Source: Scytonema sp. UIC 10036 (GTDB lineage Bacteria > Cyanobacteriota > Cyanobacteriia > Cyanobacteriales > Nostocaceae). From it: a DNA stretch of 64,000 nucleotides. Shown here one piece after another: positions 11,985 to 22,072 of the stretch (positions are counted from its first letter, which is position 1; each line of letters starts with the position of its first letter). Where the stretch lies: positions 62,001 through 126,000 of the forward strand of contig NZ_WJFC01000004.1 of the NCBI RefSeq assembly GCF_009725235.1, written 5' to 3'. The position numbers and the translations under genes were made by a program. The notes below the pieces were generated by a model that saw nothing but the letters and a program-made list of their open reading frames with translations, was not told the DNA's origin and made no database searches.

Positions 11985-12294
11985 AGAGGTGTCCCCATTT
12001 TAATACGAGAAAGACAGGAATCTCTAACAATTGGAAGGGGATCGCCAAAGTTGCCAGAACAATGAGTAGCAGGGTTTGCTTCCCTTGAAACTTTAACCTC
12101 GCTAGCGCGTCACCAGTAAGTGTTGATGTTGCAATTTGGAAGGCTGTCACAGGGATCGCGACTAAGGTAGAATGAACAAATGCCAGTAGAAACTTACCTC
12201 GTCGCCAAGCTTCTTGGGAATTCACCAAGCACTAATTACTGTTGGGTACAAACTGGAGCCCAGAACCAAAAGGCGCAACGGATGTGAAAAAAAC
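11985..12294 (-). pseudogene. Sugar ABC transporter permease (MalG-type) fragment
   Basis: The minus strand encodes sequence typical of MalG-like permeases just before and through the first core helices: PFGSGLQFVPN, then EAWRRGKFLLAFVHSTLVAI, ALARLKFQGKQTLLL and FLVLKWGHL. An in-frame TAG near 12236 sits where such proteins have Trp. Beyond KWGHL the similarity stops abruptly and the EAA loop is missing. Only about 100 residues of a protein of about 280 remain, so it cannot be functional. Confidence 0.7.
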
Positions 12295-12606
12295 CACTAT
12301 TAGGGGTAGCAAGCTCGATCGGTTATTGGTTATTTTCCTTCACTCCCTTACACATGTAGTTCCTCACTCCTCACCTTCAGACTGAATTCCTGACTTCTCC
12401 TATGGACGAGGTTGAGATAATGCTGCCACCAAGGGTTAATCTATTAACATATAGACTTGTTAAGTTAAATTAAACCACAGTTACCAAAAAGCGATCGGCC
12501 TATCGGTTATGAATTTTCAGTTAACTTTGGCTGAAAATTATACGAACGCTGATACTTGGGTGAAAGTTGGTATCAAGTGATTCACAGTACAGGAGTGAAC
12601 AGTACC
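12295..12606. other. Leader of ado, no gene seen
   Basis: This AT-rich region contains a TTAACAT ... TTAAATTAAACC patch and precedes the ado start. It probably holds the ado promoter. I could not fix a -35/-10 pair with confidence. Confidence 0.35.
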
Positions 12607-13302
12607 ATGCAGCAGCTTGCAGCTCAATCGGAAATTGATTTTCACAGCGAAGTGTACAAGGACGCATATAGCCGGATTAATGCGATCGTTATTGAAGGGG
12701 AACAAGAAGCCCACGAAAATTACTTGACACTCGCTGAACTGCTGCCAGAACATAAGGATGAACTGACTCGCCTATCCAAAATGGAAAGCCGACACAAGAA
12801 AGGTTTTGAATCTTGTGGACGCAATCTTCAGGTAACGCCCGATTTGCAATTTGCTAAGGAGTTTTTTGCAGGATTGCACTCTAATTTTCAAACAGCAGCG
12901 GCTGAGGGGAAAGTTGTAACTTGCTTGCTCATTCAGTCTTTGATTATTGAATGCTTTGCGATCGCAGCTTACAACATTTACATTCCAGTTGCCGATCCTT
13001 TTGCTCGTAAAATCACTGAGGGCGTTGTTAAAGATGAATACAGCCATCTTAACTTTGGAGAAGTTTGGTTAAAAGAAAATTTTGAACAATCAAAAGCAGA
13101 ATTAGAAGACGCTAACCGCCAAAACCTACCTATCGTTTGGAAAATGCTCAACCAAGTAGAGGATGATGCCCGTGTCTTAGCAATGGAAAAGGAAGCTTTG
13201 GTAGAAGACTTCATGATCCAGTACGGAGAAGCACTGAGTAATATTGGTTTTACAACCCGTGACATTATGCGTCTCTCAGCTTACGGTCTCGCTGGAGCAT
13301 AG
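12607..13302 (+). CDS. ado: Aldehyde deformylating oxygenase (alkane biosynthesis)
   Basis: This ferritin-like di-iron enzyme converts fatty aldehydes to alkanes and formate. I chose the ATG giving MQQLAAQ because it yields 231 residues, the family length, and follows the GGAG of an AGGAGTGAACAGTACC leader. The metal ligands are in place: Glu32, Glu60, His63 (EsrH), Glu115, Glu144 and His147 (EysH). In most cyanobacteria ado is next to aar, the acyl-ACP reductase that supplies the aldehyde, but here no aar follows and plsX comes next. The gene may share expression with the phospholipid genes downstream. Confidence 0.95.
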   Translation: MQQLAAQSEIDFHSEVYKDAYSRINAIVIEGEQEAHENYLTLAELLPEHKDELTRLSKMESRHKKGFESCGRNLQVTPDLQFAKEFFAGLHSNFQTAAAEGKVVTCLLIQSLIIECFAIAAYNIYIPVADPFARKITEGVVKDEYSHLNFGEVWLKENFEQSKAELEDANRQNLPIVWKMLNQVEDDARVLAMEKEALVEDFMIQYGEALSNIGFTTRDIMRLSAYGLAGA

Positions 13303-13485
13303 GGCAGAGAGCAATGGAAGATGGGCGATGAGCAATTGCGTATTGAATAGCTTTAAACTATGCCCCATGCCCAATTCCCAATTTTGCAATTGTTGCCGTA
13401 ATTCCACGGTCGTAGTCAAAGGTGTAATTCGTGTTATGTTGGGCTTGTTTGGTAAAATTTATAAGGTTTCTAGAAGCTCTGAGCA

Positions 13486-14511
13486 ATGGGATCGACTTGC
13501 GTGCGGATCGCAATTGACGCAATGGGTGGGGATCATGCACCTGATGAAATCGTCGCAGGCGCTCTGCGAGCACGAGAAGAATTAGGTGTAGAAGTGCTGT
13601 TGGTGGGCGATCCCCAACAAATTAAAAGCAAACTGCCGCCAAAGACCAATCTGGCGCACGTTGAAATCGTGACTGCCTCTGAAGCGATCGCAATGGATGA
13701 GGAGCCTTTAAGCGCTATTAGGCGCAAACCGAAGGCTTCCATCAATGTAGCGATGGATTTGGTGAAGAAACAGCAAGCAGATGCTGTGGTTTCTGCCGGA
13801 CATTCTGGGGCAGCAATGGCAGCAGCTTTACTGCGCTTGGGACGACTACGGGGAATTGACCGTCCGGCAATCGGTGCGGTTTTTCCCACAATGGTAGCAG
13901 GCAAGCCAGTACTAGTTCTTGATGTGGGCGCAAACGTGGATTGCCGTCCAAAATTCTTAGAACAGTTTGCGGTCATGGGGTCTATATACAGTCAGTATGT
14001 TTTGGGGACTCCAGAACCTAAAGTAGGTTTATTAAATATCGGTGAAGAAGACTGCAAAGGCAATGACGCTGCTATACGTGCCCATCAACTACTAAAAGAA
14101 AAGAAGCAAATTACTTTTATTGGTAATGCCGAAGGGCGTGATGTCCTGTCCGGTCATTTTGACGTAATTGTCTGTGACGGGTTTGTGGGTAACGTGTTGT
14201 TAAAATTTGCCGAAGCCGTTGGGGAAATTATGCTGCAGATTATGCGGGAAGAATTACCTCAAGGAGTGCGCGGTCAAATTGGTACAGCTATTTTAAAACC
14301 AAATCTCAGACGGATTAAGCAGCGCGTCGATCATGCCGAACATGGGGGTGCTTTACTTTTGGGAGTAGGAGGAATTTGTATTATCAGTCACGGTAGTTCC
14401 CAAGCACCTTCGATTTTTAATGCAATTCGTATGGCAAAGGAAGCTGTCAACAACCAAGTTTTACAAAGAATTCAGTCCCAATATCAAAGCGTTCAACAAG
14501 AAAGTGGCTAA
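13486..14511 (+). CDS. plsX: Phosphate acyltransferase PlsX
   Basis: PlsX makes acyl-phosphate from acyl-ACP for phospholipid synthesis. The 341-residue protein has the signature IDAMGGDHAP near the N-terminus, SAGHSGAAMAAA in the middle and GFVGNVLLK later, all typical of the family. It heads a same-strand run plsX, fabH, fabD that is common in bacteria. A plausible -10 (TAAAAT) with a TTGTTT-like box lies about 30 bases upstream of the ATG. Confidence 0.96.
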   Translation: MGSTCVRIAIDAMGGDHAPDEIVAGALRAREELGVEVLLVGDPQQIKSKLPPKTNLAHVEIVTASEAIAMDEEPLSAIRRKPKASINVAMDLVKKQQADAVVSAGHSGAAMAAALLRLGRLRGIDRPAIGAVFPTMVAGKPVLVLDVGANVDCRPKFLEQFAVMGSIYSQYVLGTPEPKVGLLNIGEEDCKGNDAAIRAHQLLKEKKQITFIGNAEGRDVLSGHFDVIVCDGFVGNVLLKFAEAVGEIMLQIMREELPQGVRGQIGTAILKPNLRRIKQRVDHAEHGGALLLGVGGICIISHGSSQAPSIFNAIRMAKEAVNNQVLQRIQSQYQSVQQESG

Positions 14512-14637
14512 ATGTCAAGTGTCATTTGTCAATGGTCAAGTGTCATTTGTCAAGAGTTACACAAAGGACAAAGGACTAATGACAAAGGACGAATGACGAA
14601 TGACGAATGACTAGTCACTGTTTATGGAGATTCCGGA
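14512..14637. repeat. Tandem GTCAAGTGTCATTT-type repeats
   Basis: Short direct repeats (GTCAAGTGTCATTTGTCA, then ACAAAGGACAAAGGAC and GACGAATGAC) fill the plsX-fabH gap. They are low-complexity repeats of the Nostocales type, and the fabH ribosome binding region (GGAG near 14625) follows them. Confidence 0.7.
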
Positions 14638-15627
14638 GTGCAAAATTTAGGAATAGCAATAACAGGAAGTGGTTCGGCAGTACCAGCTGCTTTCCTGGAT
14701 AACCAGGCACTAACCGAACTGGTTGAAACATCAGATGAGTGGATTACCACAAGAACGGGAATTCGTCAACGTCGGTTGGCAAATCCTGATGAACCATTGA
14801 CTGATTTGGCAGCGGCTGCTAGCCGTCAGGCGATCGCAATGGCTCAAATCAATCCTCAAGACTTGGATTTGATTCTGCTGGCAACTTCTACACCCGATGA
14901 CTTGTTTGGCACCGCTTGTAAAATTCAAGCAGCACTCGGAGCAACCAGGGCAGTCGCTTTTGATTTGACAGCAGCTTGTTCCGGCTTCGTGTTTGGACTT
15001 GTCACCGCAGCCCAATATATCAGAACCGGAGTTTACCAAAACGTCCTGTTGATAGGGGCAGATATCCTCTCTCGTTGGGTAGATTGGAAAGACCGTGGCA
15101 CGTGTGTATTGTTTGGGGATGGTGCAGGAGCTGTCGTCATGCGAGCCAATGAAACAGATGGCTTGCTGGGATTTGAACTGAGAAGCGATGGAACTCAGAA
15201 TAATTGCCTTAACCTTGCATACAAAGCTAGCAATCTAGACTTAACTCAGGGTATCAGTATTGGAAAAGGAAGCTTTATGCCGATCTCAATGAACGGCAAA
15301 GAAGTCTATCGCTTTGCAGTGCAAAAAGTACCAGAAGTGATAGATAAAGCTTTATTCCGTGCCTCCCTTTGTGTTGACGAGATAGACTGGCTTGTTTTGC
15401 ATCAGGCAAACCAGCGTATTCTAGACGCTGTTGCCGATCGCATGAGCATTCCACGAGACAAAGTTCTGAGCAATCTTGCTAACTACGGTAATACTTCTGC
15501 TGCTTCTATCCCTCTGGCTTTAGACGAAGCAGTACGACAAGCTAAAATCAAACCTGGTGACATTATAGCCGCCTCCGGTTTTGGAGCGGGTCTCACTTGG
15601 GGTGCCGCTATCTTCAGATGGGGATAG
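14638..15627 (+). CDS. fabH: 3-oxoacyl-ACP synthase III
   Basis: FabH starts fatty acid chains by condensing acetyl-CoA with malonyl-ACP. The 329-residue protein begins at GTG. The catalytic triad is visible: Cys114 in AACSGFVFG, His in LHQANQRI and Asn in NYGNTSAAS. The length is normal. It follows plsX and precedes fabD, so all three steps feed one pathway. Confidence 0.96.
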   Translation: MQNLGIAITGSGSAVPAAFLDNQALTELVETSDEWITTRTGIRQRRLANPDEPLTDLAAAASRQAIAMAQINPQDLDLILLATSTPDDLFGTACKIQAALGATRAVAFDLTAACSGFVFGLVTAAQYIRTGVYQNVLLIGADILSRWVDWKDRGTCVLFGDGAGAVVMRANETDGLLGFELRSDGTQNNCLNLAYKASNLDLTQGISIGKGSFMPISMNGKEVYRFAVQKVPEVIDKALFRASLCVDEIDWLVLHQANQRILDAVADRMSIPRDKVLSNLANYGNTSAASIPLALDEAVRQAKIKPGDIIAASGFGAGLTWGAAIFRWG

Positions 15628-15772
15628 TAAATATTAGTTAGTAGTTAGTAGTTAGTGACTGGTAAGCTGTTATGCTTTTTATTTACGTAGTAGGACAGTG
15701 AGTCCGGGTAACCCACTTGCAGGTTTGGACTCGCTATTAACCACTAACCACTAACCACTAACTAATGGCTAA
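15628..15772. repeat. Heptamer repeats and hairpin between fabH and fabD
   Basis: TTAGTAG/TTAGTTA units follow the fabH stop, and TAACCAC units precede fabD, giving an inverted layout. Between them, GAGTCC and GGACTC form a small stem-loop (15700-15732). No T-run follows, so a terminator role is uncertain. Confidence 0.7.
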
Positions 15773-16654
15773 ATGACAAAAACTGCATGGGTATTTCCCG
15801 GACAAGGTTCGCAATCCTTGGGTATGGGAATGGATTTACTAGATTTACCATCTGCAAAAGAAAAGTTTGCCCGATCTGAAAACATCTTGGGTTGGTCTGT
15901 TATTGAAATTTGCCAAACAAATGAGGAAAAGCTATCTCGCACCCTCTACACTCAACCTTGTTTGTACGTGGTAGAAAGCATACTTGCTGATATTTTGCAA
16001 GAAAAGTATAGCCCGGATTTAGTTGCCGGTCACAGTTTGGGAGAGTACGTTGCTCTGTATGTAGCGGGTGTCTTTGATTGGTCAGATGGGTTGCGCCTAG
16101 TTAAACATCGTGCAGCTCTTATGGATAATGCTGCTGGTGGTATGATGGTAGCTTTGATAAATTTTGACAGAGAAAAACTGGAAAAAGCGATCGATGAAAA
16201 TCCCGATGCAGTCCTAGCAAATGACAACAGCCCTACACAAGTTGTTATTTCTGGTACTCCAGAAGCTGTTCACGCAGTCATTTCCCAAGTCAACGCAAAA
16301 CGTGCGCTACCCCTCAAGGTTTCAGGTGCATTTCATTCACCTTTGATGGCAGAAGTTGCGGCTGAGTTCCAACATATGCTTGATTCCGTAGAGTTTCAAC
16401 AAGCAAAGATGCCAGTTTTATCAAATGTAGAGCCAGTTCCATCAACTGATGCGGATATTTTAAAACAACGTTTAAGGCAACAAATGACAGGCGGAGTGCG
16501 GTGGAGAGAAATTGCCTTGGCATTGCCAGACCATGAAATCGAACGAGTTGTGGAAATTGGACCTGGTAATGTCCTGACAGGTCTGATTAAACGCACTTCC
16601 TCTGGTTTAATCTTAGAAAACGTCCGCTCTGTTGCTGAGTTACCTGCTAATTAA
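15773..16654 (+). CDS. fabD: Malonyl-CoA:ACP transacylase
   Basis: FabD loads malonyl groups onto acyl carrier protein. The 293-residue protein has the GQGSQ oxyanion motif near residue 10, the nucleophile Ser88 in GHSLGEY and the catalytic His in GAFHSPLM. Its length is normal. The ATG was chosen because MTKTAWVFPGQGSQ is the usual family start. Confidence 0.96.
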   Translation: MTKTAWVFPGQGSQSLGMGMDLLDLPSAKEKFARSENILGWSVIEICQTNEEKLSRTLYTQPCLYVVESILADILQEKYSPDLVAGHSLGEYVALYVAGVFDWSDGLRLVKHRAALMDNAAGGMMVALINFDREKLEKAIDENPDAVLANDNSPTQVVISGTPEAVHAVISQVNAKRALPLKVSGAFHSPLMAEVAAEFQHMLDSVEFQQAKMPVLSNVEPVPSTDADILKQRLRQQMTGGVRWREIALALPDHEIERVVEIGPGNVLTGLIKRTSSGLILENVRSVAELPAN

Positions 16655-16766
16655 TGTTGAACCTTGATGGGATTTTGAACTGAATATCTGAATAGAACCG
16701 TTAATCAATTGTTAACCTAGGTAAGCTTTGTACAGGATATGATATACGCAGTTTGTTATAGGTTCT

Positions 16767-17376
16767 ATGACTTGCTGCGTTAATCCTAATTGTCAAAATC
16801 CTGAAAATCCTCTTACAGGCAATTATTGTATAAATTGCGGCACCCGATTGTGTTCTCTGAAGCATTACCGCCCCATTAAATTGCTAGGTAAAGGTGGATT
16901 TGGGAGAACATTTCTGGCAGTTGATGAAAGTTCATCGTCTCAGACCAAGTACGCCATCAAACAACTGAGTTTTTTGGAAAACTATAACGAACAAACATCC
17001 CAGAGGATAGTTGAATTATTTCATCGAGAAGGTCGTCACTTAAAATCACTAGGAAATCACTCACAAATCCCCGCCTTATTGGATCTGTTTGAACACGAAC
17101 AACAACTCTTTCAAGTACAAGAGTACATTGAAGGAACCACTTTAGAGGACGAATTGCAAGAGCAGGGAGTTTATAACGAGGTTAAAATTCGACAACTGCT
17201 GCAAGATTTATTACCAGTATTACAATTTATTCATCAACATGGGGTTATTCATAGGGATATTAAACCATCAAATATTATCCGTAGTTTATCAGAACCCTGC
17301 TAGCCCTGCAGTCCAAGCATTTTTGGGATATGCCACTTCATCTGATGGGCAAAAAATTTTATCGAGCAACAACTAA
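16767..17376 (+). pseudogene. Ser/Thr protein kinase with internal deletion
   Basis: The first 170 codons encode the N-terminal part of a cyanobacterial 4-Cys kinase: a zinc-ribbon-like head (CCVNPNC ... YCINCG), the Gly loop GKGGFGRTF, the VAIK-like YAIKQL, and the catalytic loop HRDIKPSN. The frame stops shortly after. A different frame then encodes AVQAFLGYATSSDGQKIL and a stop, which looks like the C-terminal end of a phosphate-binding-type domain. Kinases joined to such a domain exist in cyanobacteria. An internal deletion removed the rest of the kinase and most of that domain. It interrupts the fabD-plsC run. Confidence 0.75.
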
Positions 17377-17445
17377 GTTAATATTTTTTGCATAAGAGGC
17401 TGTTATCTTCTAAGCTAATATTCAGTTTACTAGAAGCGATCGCCT

Positions 17446-18084
17446 GTGGGAAAAAGCCGCGAACCATTTGCCAGTCTGTTACTTTACCACGCCTTTAAGT
17501 GGTCAGTCGTTAGCCCCATGCTACAAGTTTATTTTCGAGGGCGAATTTATGGTGCTGAAAACGTTCCTCAAACTGGACCCCTTGTAGTAGTTAGCAATCA
17601 CGCCAGTAACTACGATCCGCCACTTGTTTCTAGCTGCGTGCGCCGTCCTGTAGCATATATGGCAAAGGAAGAACTTTTTAAAATCCCAATTTTAAAACAA
17701 GCTATTGAGTTGTATGGGGCTTATCCAGTCAGCCGAGGTAGTGCCGATCGCACTGCAATTCGTGCTGCTTTAAAATGTTTGGATGAGGGGTGGGCTGTAG
17801 GCATTTTTTTACAAGGTACTCGTACCCCTGATGGACGTATTACAGATCCAAAACGAGGTGCTGCACTTATTGCTGCTAAGGCAAAAGCACCTCTGTTACC
17901 TGTGTGTTTGTGGGGAACTCAGGCAATTGAGCAAAAAGGAGCGGCAACTCCTCGTCGGGTTCCAGTCACGGTAAGAATTGGTGAGTTGATTAATGCCCCT
18001 AATTCAACCGATAAAGAGGAATTGGAAGCGATTACGAAACAATGTGCAGCAACAATTAATGCCCTTCACGATTTGGGGCGTTGA
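17446..18084 (+). CDS. plsC: 1-acyl-sn-glycerol-3-phosphate acyltransferase
   Basis: PlsC adds the second acyl chain to make phosphatidic acid. The 212-residue protein, starting at GTG, has the acyltransferase block NHASNYDPP (the H-x4-D motif). It also has the substrate-binding block FLQGTRTPDGR, which takes the place of the usual FPEGTRS. The length is typical. It completes the lipid group that begins with ado and plsX. Confidence 0.92.
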   Translation: MGKSREPFASLLLYHAFKWSVVSPMLQVYFRGRIYGAENVPQTGPLVVVSNHASNYDPPLVSSCVRRPVAYMAKEELFKIPILKQAIELYGAYPVSRGSADRTAIRAALKCLDEGWAVGIFLQGTRTPDGRITDPKRGAALIAAKAKAPLLPVCLWGTQAIEQKGAATPRRVPVTVRIGELINAPNSTDKEELEAITKQCAATINALHDLGR

Positions 18085-18202
18085 GTGATGTTCGGTATTT
18101 TTTCTGTTTTCACAATCGGAAATATGCTTAAAGGAAGTGGCAATTGTGGCTTGAGTTGTGTCAGCCTAATAGGAGATTTTACAAATTTTTCCAAACCTAT
18201 AT

Positions 18203-19240
18203 ATGAGCGGTTTTGATGCCAACGATTTTTGGCACCGTTTGAATAATCTGGCGCTAGTTCGTTTTTTACTTTTAGTAGCATCCGGCTGGGCAATTGTACT
18301 ACTTCTAGGTTACTTTGAACCAGTCATTGTTATTTTCTCTTTTGCTGCAATTCTAGCTTTTTTACTCAGCTATCCTGTAAAATGGTTAAAGCATATTCTA
18401 CCTCATGGCATAGCAGTTGTTGTTATTTTCCTACTAAGCATTGTCATTCTAGGTGCTTTGACGATTACAGTTGGTTTAACAGTTTTATCTCAAGGACAAC
18501 AATTAATTGATAGTGTCAGTGCGTTTTTAAACTCGTTAATTCCCTTGGTAGATCGGCTAGAAGAGTTTCTTCGCAGTAGAAATTTACAAATTGATTTAAG
18601 TGTCATTGAAGAGCAACTGCGAAATCAAGCTATATCTATACTGGTTACAAGTTTAAATATTTTTCAAAGCTTTATTACTAATTTTGTGACTTTTATCTTA
18701 ATTGCTGTTGTTGCTTTTTTTATGCTGCTTGATGGAGAAAAACTTTGGCATTTCATTATAAAAGTAGTCCCACCAAGAAGGCGAGACAGATTTACACGCA
18801 TAATAAAACGTAACTTTTTAGGTTTTTTTCAGGGTCAGTTAATCTTGACGTTATTTCTGACATCTTCAACTTTTCTTGTATTTTTATTACTTAATGTACC
18901 TTTTGCATTAATCCTATCAGTGATAGTTGGATTGCTTGATATTATACCAGGTATAGGAGCTACATTAGGAGTCAGTGTTATTACACTCATTGTCTTATCT
19001 CAAAATGTTTGGCTAGCTCTGAAAGTATTAGCTGCTTGTATTGTTCTTCAACAGATACAAGATAACTTAATTTCACCTAGAATTATGCAAGGAGCACTCA
19101 ATTTGAATCCTGTTGTGGTATTTTTTGCTTTACTTGTAGGTGCTAAAGTCGCCGGATTGCTAGGAATTTTTATTTCCATCCCTATCGCTGGTGTTATAGT
19201 TTCTTTATTTGAAATTGATGAAATGAAGTCAGAGGTTTAG
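18203..19240 (+). CDS. AI-2E/PerM-family membrane permease
   Basis: The 345-residue protein has about eight hydrophobic segments in the order typical of the AI-2E transporter family. It has the conserved C-terminal stretch DIIPGIGATLGV and LQQIQDNLISPRIMQGALNLNPV. Members have been linked to autoinducer-2 export and to sodium/proton exchange, but the substrate in cyanobacteria is unknown. The next gene starts only four bases after its stop, so the two are probably cotranscribed. Confidence 0.88.
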   Translation: MSGFDANDFWHRLNNLALVRFLLLVASGWAIVLLLGYFEPVIVIFSFAAILAFLLSYPVKWLKHILPHGIAVVVIFLLSIVILGALTITVGLTVLSQGQQLIDSVSAFLNSLIPLVDRLEEFLRSRNLQIDLSVIEEQLRNQAISILVTSLNIFQSFITNFVTFILIAVVAFFMLLDGEKLWHFIIKVVPPRRRDRFTRIIKRNFLGFFQGQLILTLFLTSSTFLVFLLLNVPFALILSVIVGLLDIIPGIGATLGVSVITLIVLSQNVWLALKVLAACIVLQQIQDNLISPRIMQGALNLNPVVVFFALLVGAKVAGLLGIFISIPIAGVIVSLFEIDEMKSEV

Positions 19241-19244
19241 TTAA

Positions 19245-19547
19245 ATGACCCATCAAGATTTAAGAACAGAATTAACAGAAAATTTGGATGAAGCCGAGTG
19301 GTCATGGCTAATTCCTCACGTACAACGCGATGCAGTAATTGTGGTTGCAGAAGGACTTGACTTGGTGGATGTGGGAGTCGCAATAGCTAGCGATCGCGTT
19401 TCAGAAGTGCAAGTCTGGATTGATGAAGCATTGATTGCTAAACCCTCAGTGACTCAGGTAGGAGAATGGAATATGCAGCAAGAAAAGCGGTTTAATACTC
19501 TAATCGTACAACCATTTGTACTCGTACAAGAGAAAGTAGCAGCGTAG
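19245..19547 (+). CDS. DUF2288 family protein
   Basis: The 100-residue acidic protein (LDEAEWSWLIPHVQRDAVIVV) matches the DUF2288 pattern as I know it, a small family found in cyanobacteria and proteobacteria with no known function. It sits directly behind the AI-2E-type permease gene, most likely in one transcript. No signal peptide or membrane segment is seen. Confidence 0.8.
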   Translation: MTHQDLRTELTENLDEAEWSWLIPHVQRDAVIVVAEGLDLVDVGVAIASDRVSEVQVWIDEALIAKPSVTQVGEWNMQQEKRFNTLIVQPFVLVQEKVAA

Positions 19548-19645
19548 GTTCTGAACCGCAGCGTATAGCAGACGGACGCGGATATTAACTTCTGCAATCT
19601 GCGTGTATCAGCTACAAGCTGCGGTTGCAAAAAAAGGATATTAAA

Positions 19646-20218
19646 CTACTGCTTGTATTTTTGAAATTCTTCAGTTCCCGCATAACCAGTGGCTATCCAA
19701 ACAATTGCTCTGACGCCATCGCGGATGGACTTTTCAATTGGTTCGGGAGAGGTTTTAGAAGGAACTGACACTGGTTTAATATTAATTCCCCGACTACCTA
19801 AAATAATTTTGCCAATCACACGGGCGCGACGCATATGGTAATCTGAAGTCACAAGATAAACGCTCTTGATCCCTCTTTTTTCTAAATCATCAACAAGTGT
19901 TGTAAAATTTTCTACTGTATTTTGCGCCCTATAATCTAAATGTAAACGCTTTGGATCGACTCCAGCTTTTCTAAAGACTTTTTTCGTTATCGTTGGTGGG
20001 CTACCTCCAGTGATCCAAATAGGTAAGTGTGGGTTTTGGCGAGCAAGATCTGCTGTAAACTTCTCTCGCTCTAACTTTGATGTTGAACCACCCAACACTA
20101 AAATTGCTTGGGGTCGCACAAATTGGTTTTGCATTTCTTTGTAACCCCACCACAGCATGACTGGTAGGGCTAAAAGCATAAACCGAGAAGAAATAGCTTT
20201 CAATGGTGGCTTGCTCAA
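19646..20218 (-). CDS. YdcF/SanA-like DUF218 protein
   Basis: The 190-residue protein has an N-terminal membrane segment (FMLLALPVMLWWGYKEM) and then a DUF218 fold: ILVLGGSTSKLEREKFTADL, WITGGSPP and VYLVTSDYHMRRA. Members are envelope proteins of uncertain role, linked in some bacteria to cell-wall or outer-layer integrity. It stands alone. Confidence 0.82.
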   Translation of the reverse strand: MSKPPLKAISSRFMLLALPVMLWWGYKEMQNQFVRPQAILVLGGSTSKLEREKFTADLARQNPHLPIWITGGSPPTITKKVFRKAGVDPKRLHLDYRAQNTVENFTTLVDDLEKRGIKSVYLVTSDYHMRRARVIGKIILGSRGINIKPVSVPSKTSPEPIEKSIRDGVRAIVWIATGYAGTEEFQKYKQ

Positions 20219-20243
20219 GGTTCTATCAAAACTATTTGAACAT

Positions 20244-20438
20244 TAGTGGTTAGTGGTTAGTGGTTAGTGGTTAGTAGTGAGTAGGGGCGCATTGCCTTGC
20301 GCCCGTACAATTGTTAAGTGGGGTGCAGAGCCTTGCGCCCGTACAGTGATTAGTTGAGGTAAAAGACTGAATCGATCGGTACTTTACCAACCAACTACTA
20401 TCTACTAACAACTAACCACTAACAACTATCTACATTTA
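20244..20438. repeat. TAGTGGT heptamers around GCGCCCGTAC palindromes
   Basis: TTAGTGG units lie on one side and ACTAACC/ACAACTA units on the other, enclosing two copies of CCTTGCGCCCGTACA. The pattern matches the other heptamer inverted arrays in this window. It lies between the YdcF gene and the tRNA. Confidence 0.7.
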
Positions 20439-20441
20439 AAA

Positions 20442-20815
20442 CGGGACTGGCCAGATTCGAACCGGCGGCCTAGCGCTTCAGATTTGTGTGAGTTTCCCCA
20501 CTCTCCGGACTATACCTTCACCATAGGCTTTGTACCTTTAGGCGGTGGCTTACTAGTCTCTACACCTTCCCGCGATTTTGGATTTTGGATGCGTGGATTT
20601 TGGATTTTGGATTGTATAACTAATCTAAAATCTAAAATCTAAAATCTAAAATCTAAAATTTTTGGGCTTGGCTCGGTATTCCCTTGTAGTTTTCCCATGA
20701 GGGCTTTCTAACTCTTTAGGGTTCACCGAATTTAACCACATTCACTCATAGAGTTTCCCCTATGGTGCCCGATACTTCAGGAGGCGCTCGCTCTATCCAA
20801 CTGAGCTACAGCCCC
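20442..20815 (-). tRNA. trnR: tRNA-Arg(CCU), interrupted by a group I intron
   Basis: The two exons fold into a full cloverleaf: acceptor GGGGCTG/CAGTCCC, D stem GCTC/GAGC, anticodon stem AGCGC/GCGCT with loop CTCCTAA, and T stem GCCGG/CTGGC around TTCGAAT. The anticodon is CCU. The 5' exon occupies 20779-20815 and the 3' exon 20442-20478. The break is directly after U36, a known group I intron position in tRNA-Arg(CCU) of some bacteria. CCA is not encoded. Confidence 0.92.
20479..20778 (-). ncRNA. Group I self-splicing intron with heptamer hairpin
   Basis: The 300-base insert follows U36 and ends in G, as group I introns do. Near the 3' end it contains AAGGTATAGTCC, the typical P7/S-type core sequence, and no reading frame. 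A peripheral loop is built from tandem heptamers (GATTTTG on one side, AATCTAA on the other), so the repeats form a long stem. Similar heptamer growth is known in the P6b loop of cyanobacterial tRNA-Leu introns. Splicing is inferred. Confidence 0.85.
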
Positions 20816-20847
20816 AGAAAAATAACATCAATACCATGATACCACTT

Positions 20848-22042
<1,195 letters not shown>

Positions 22043-22072
22043 GGATTTACAATTGACATCATTTTTCTTAGT

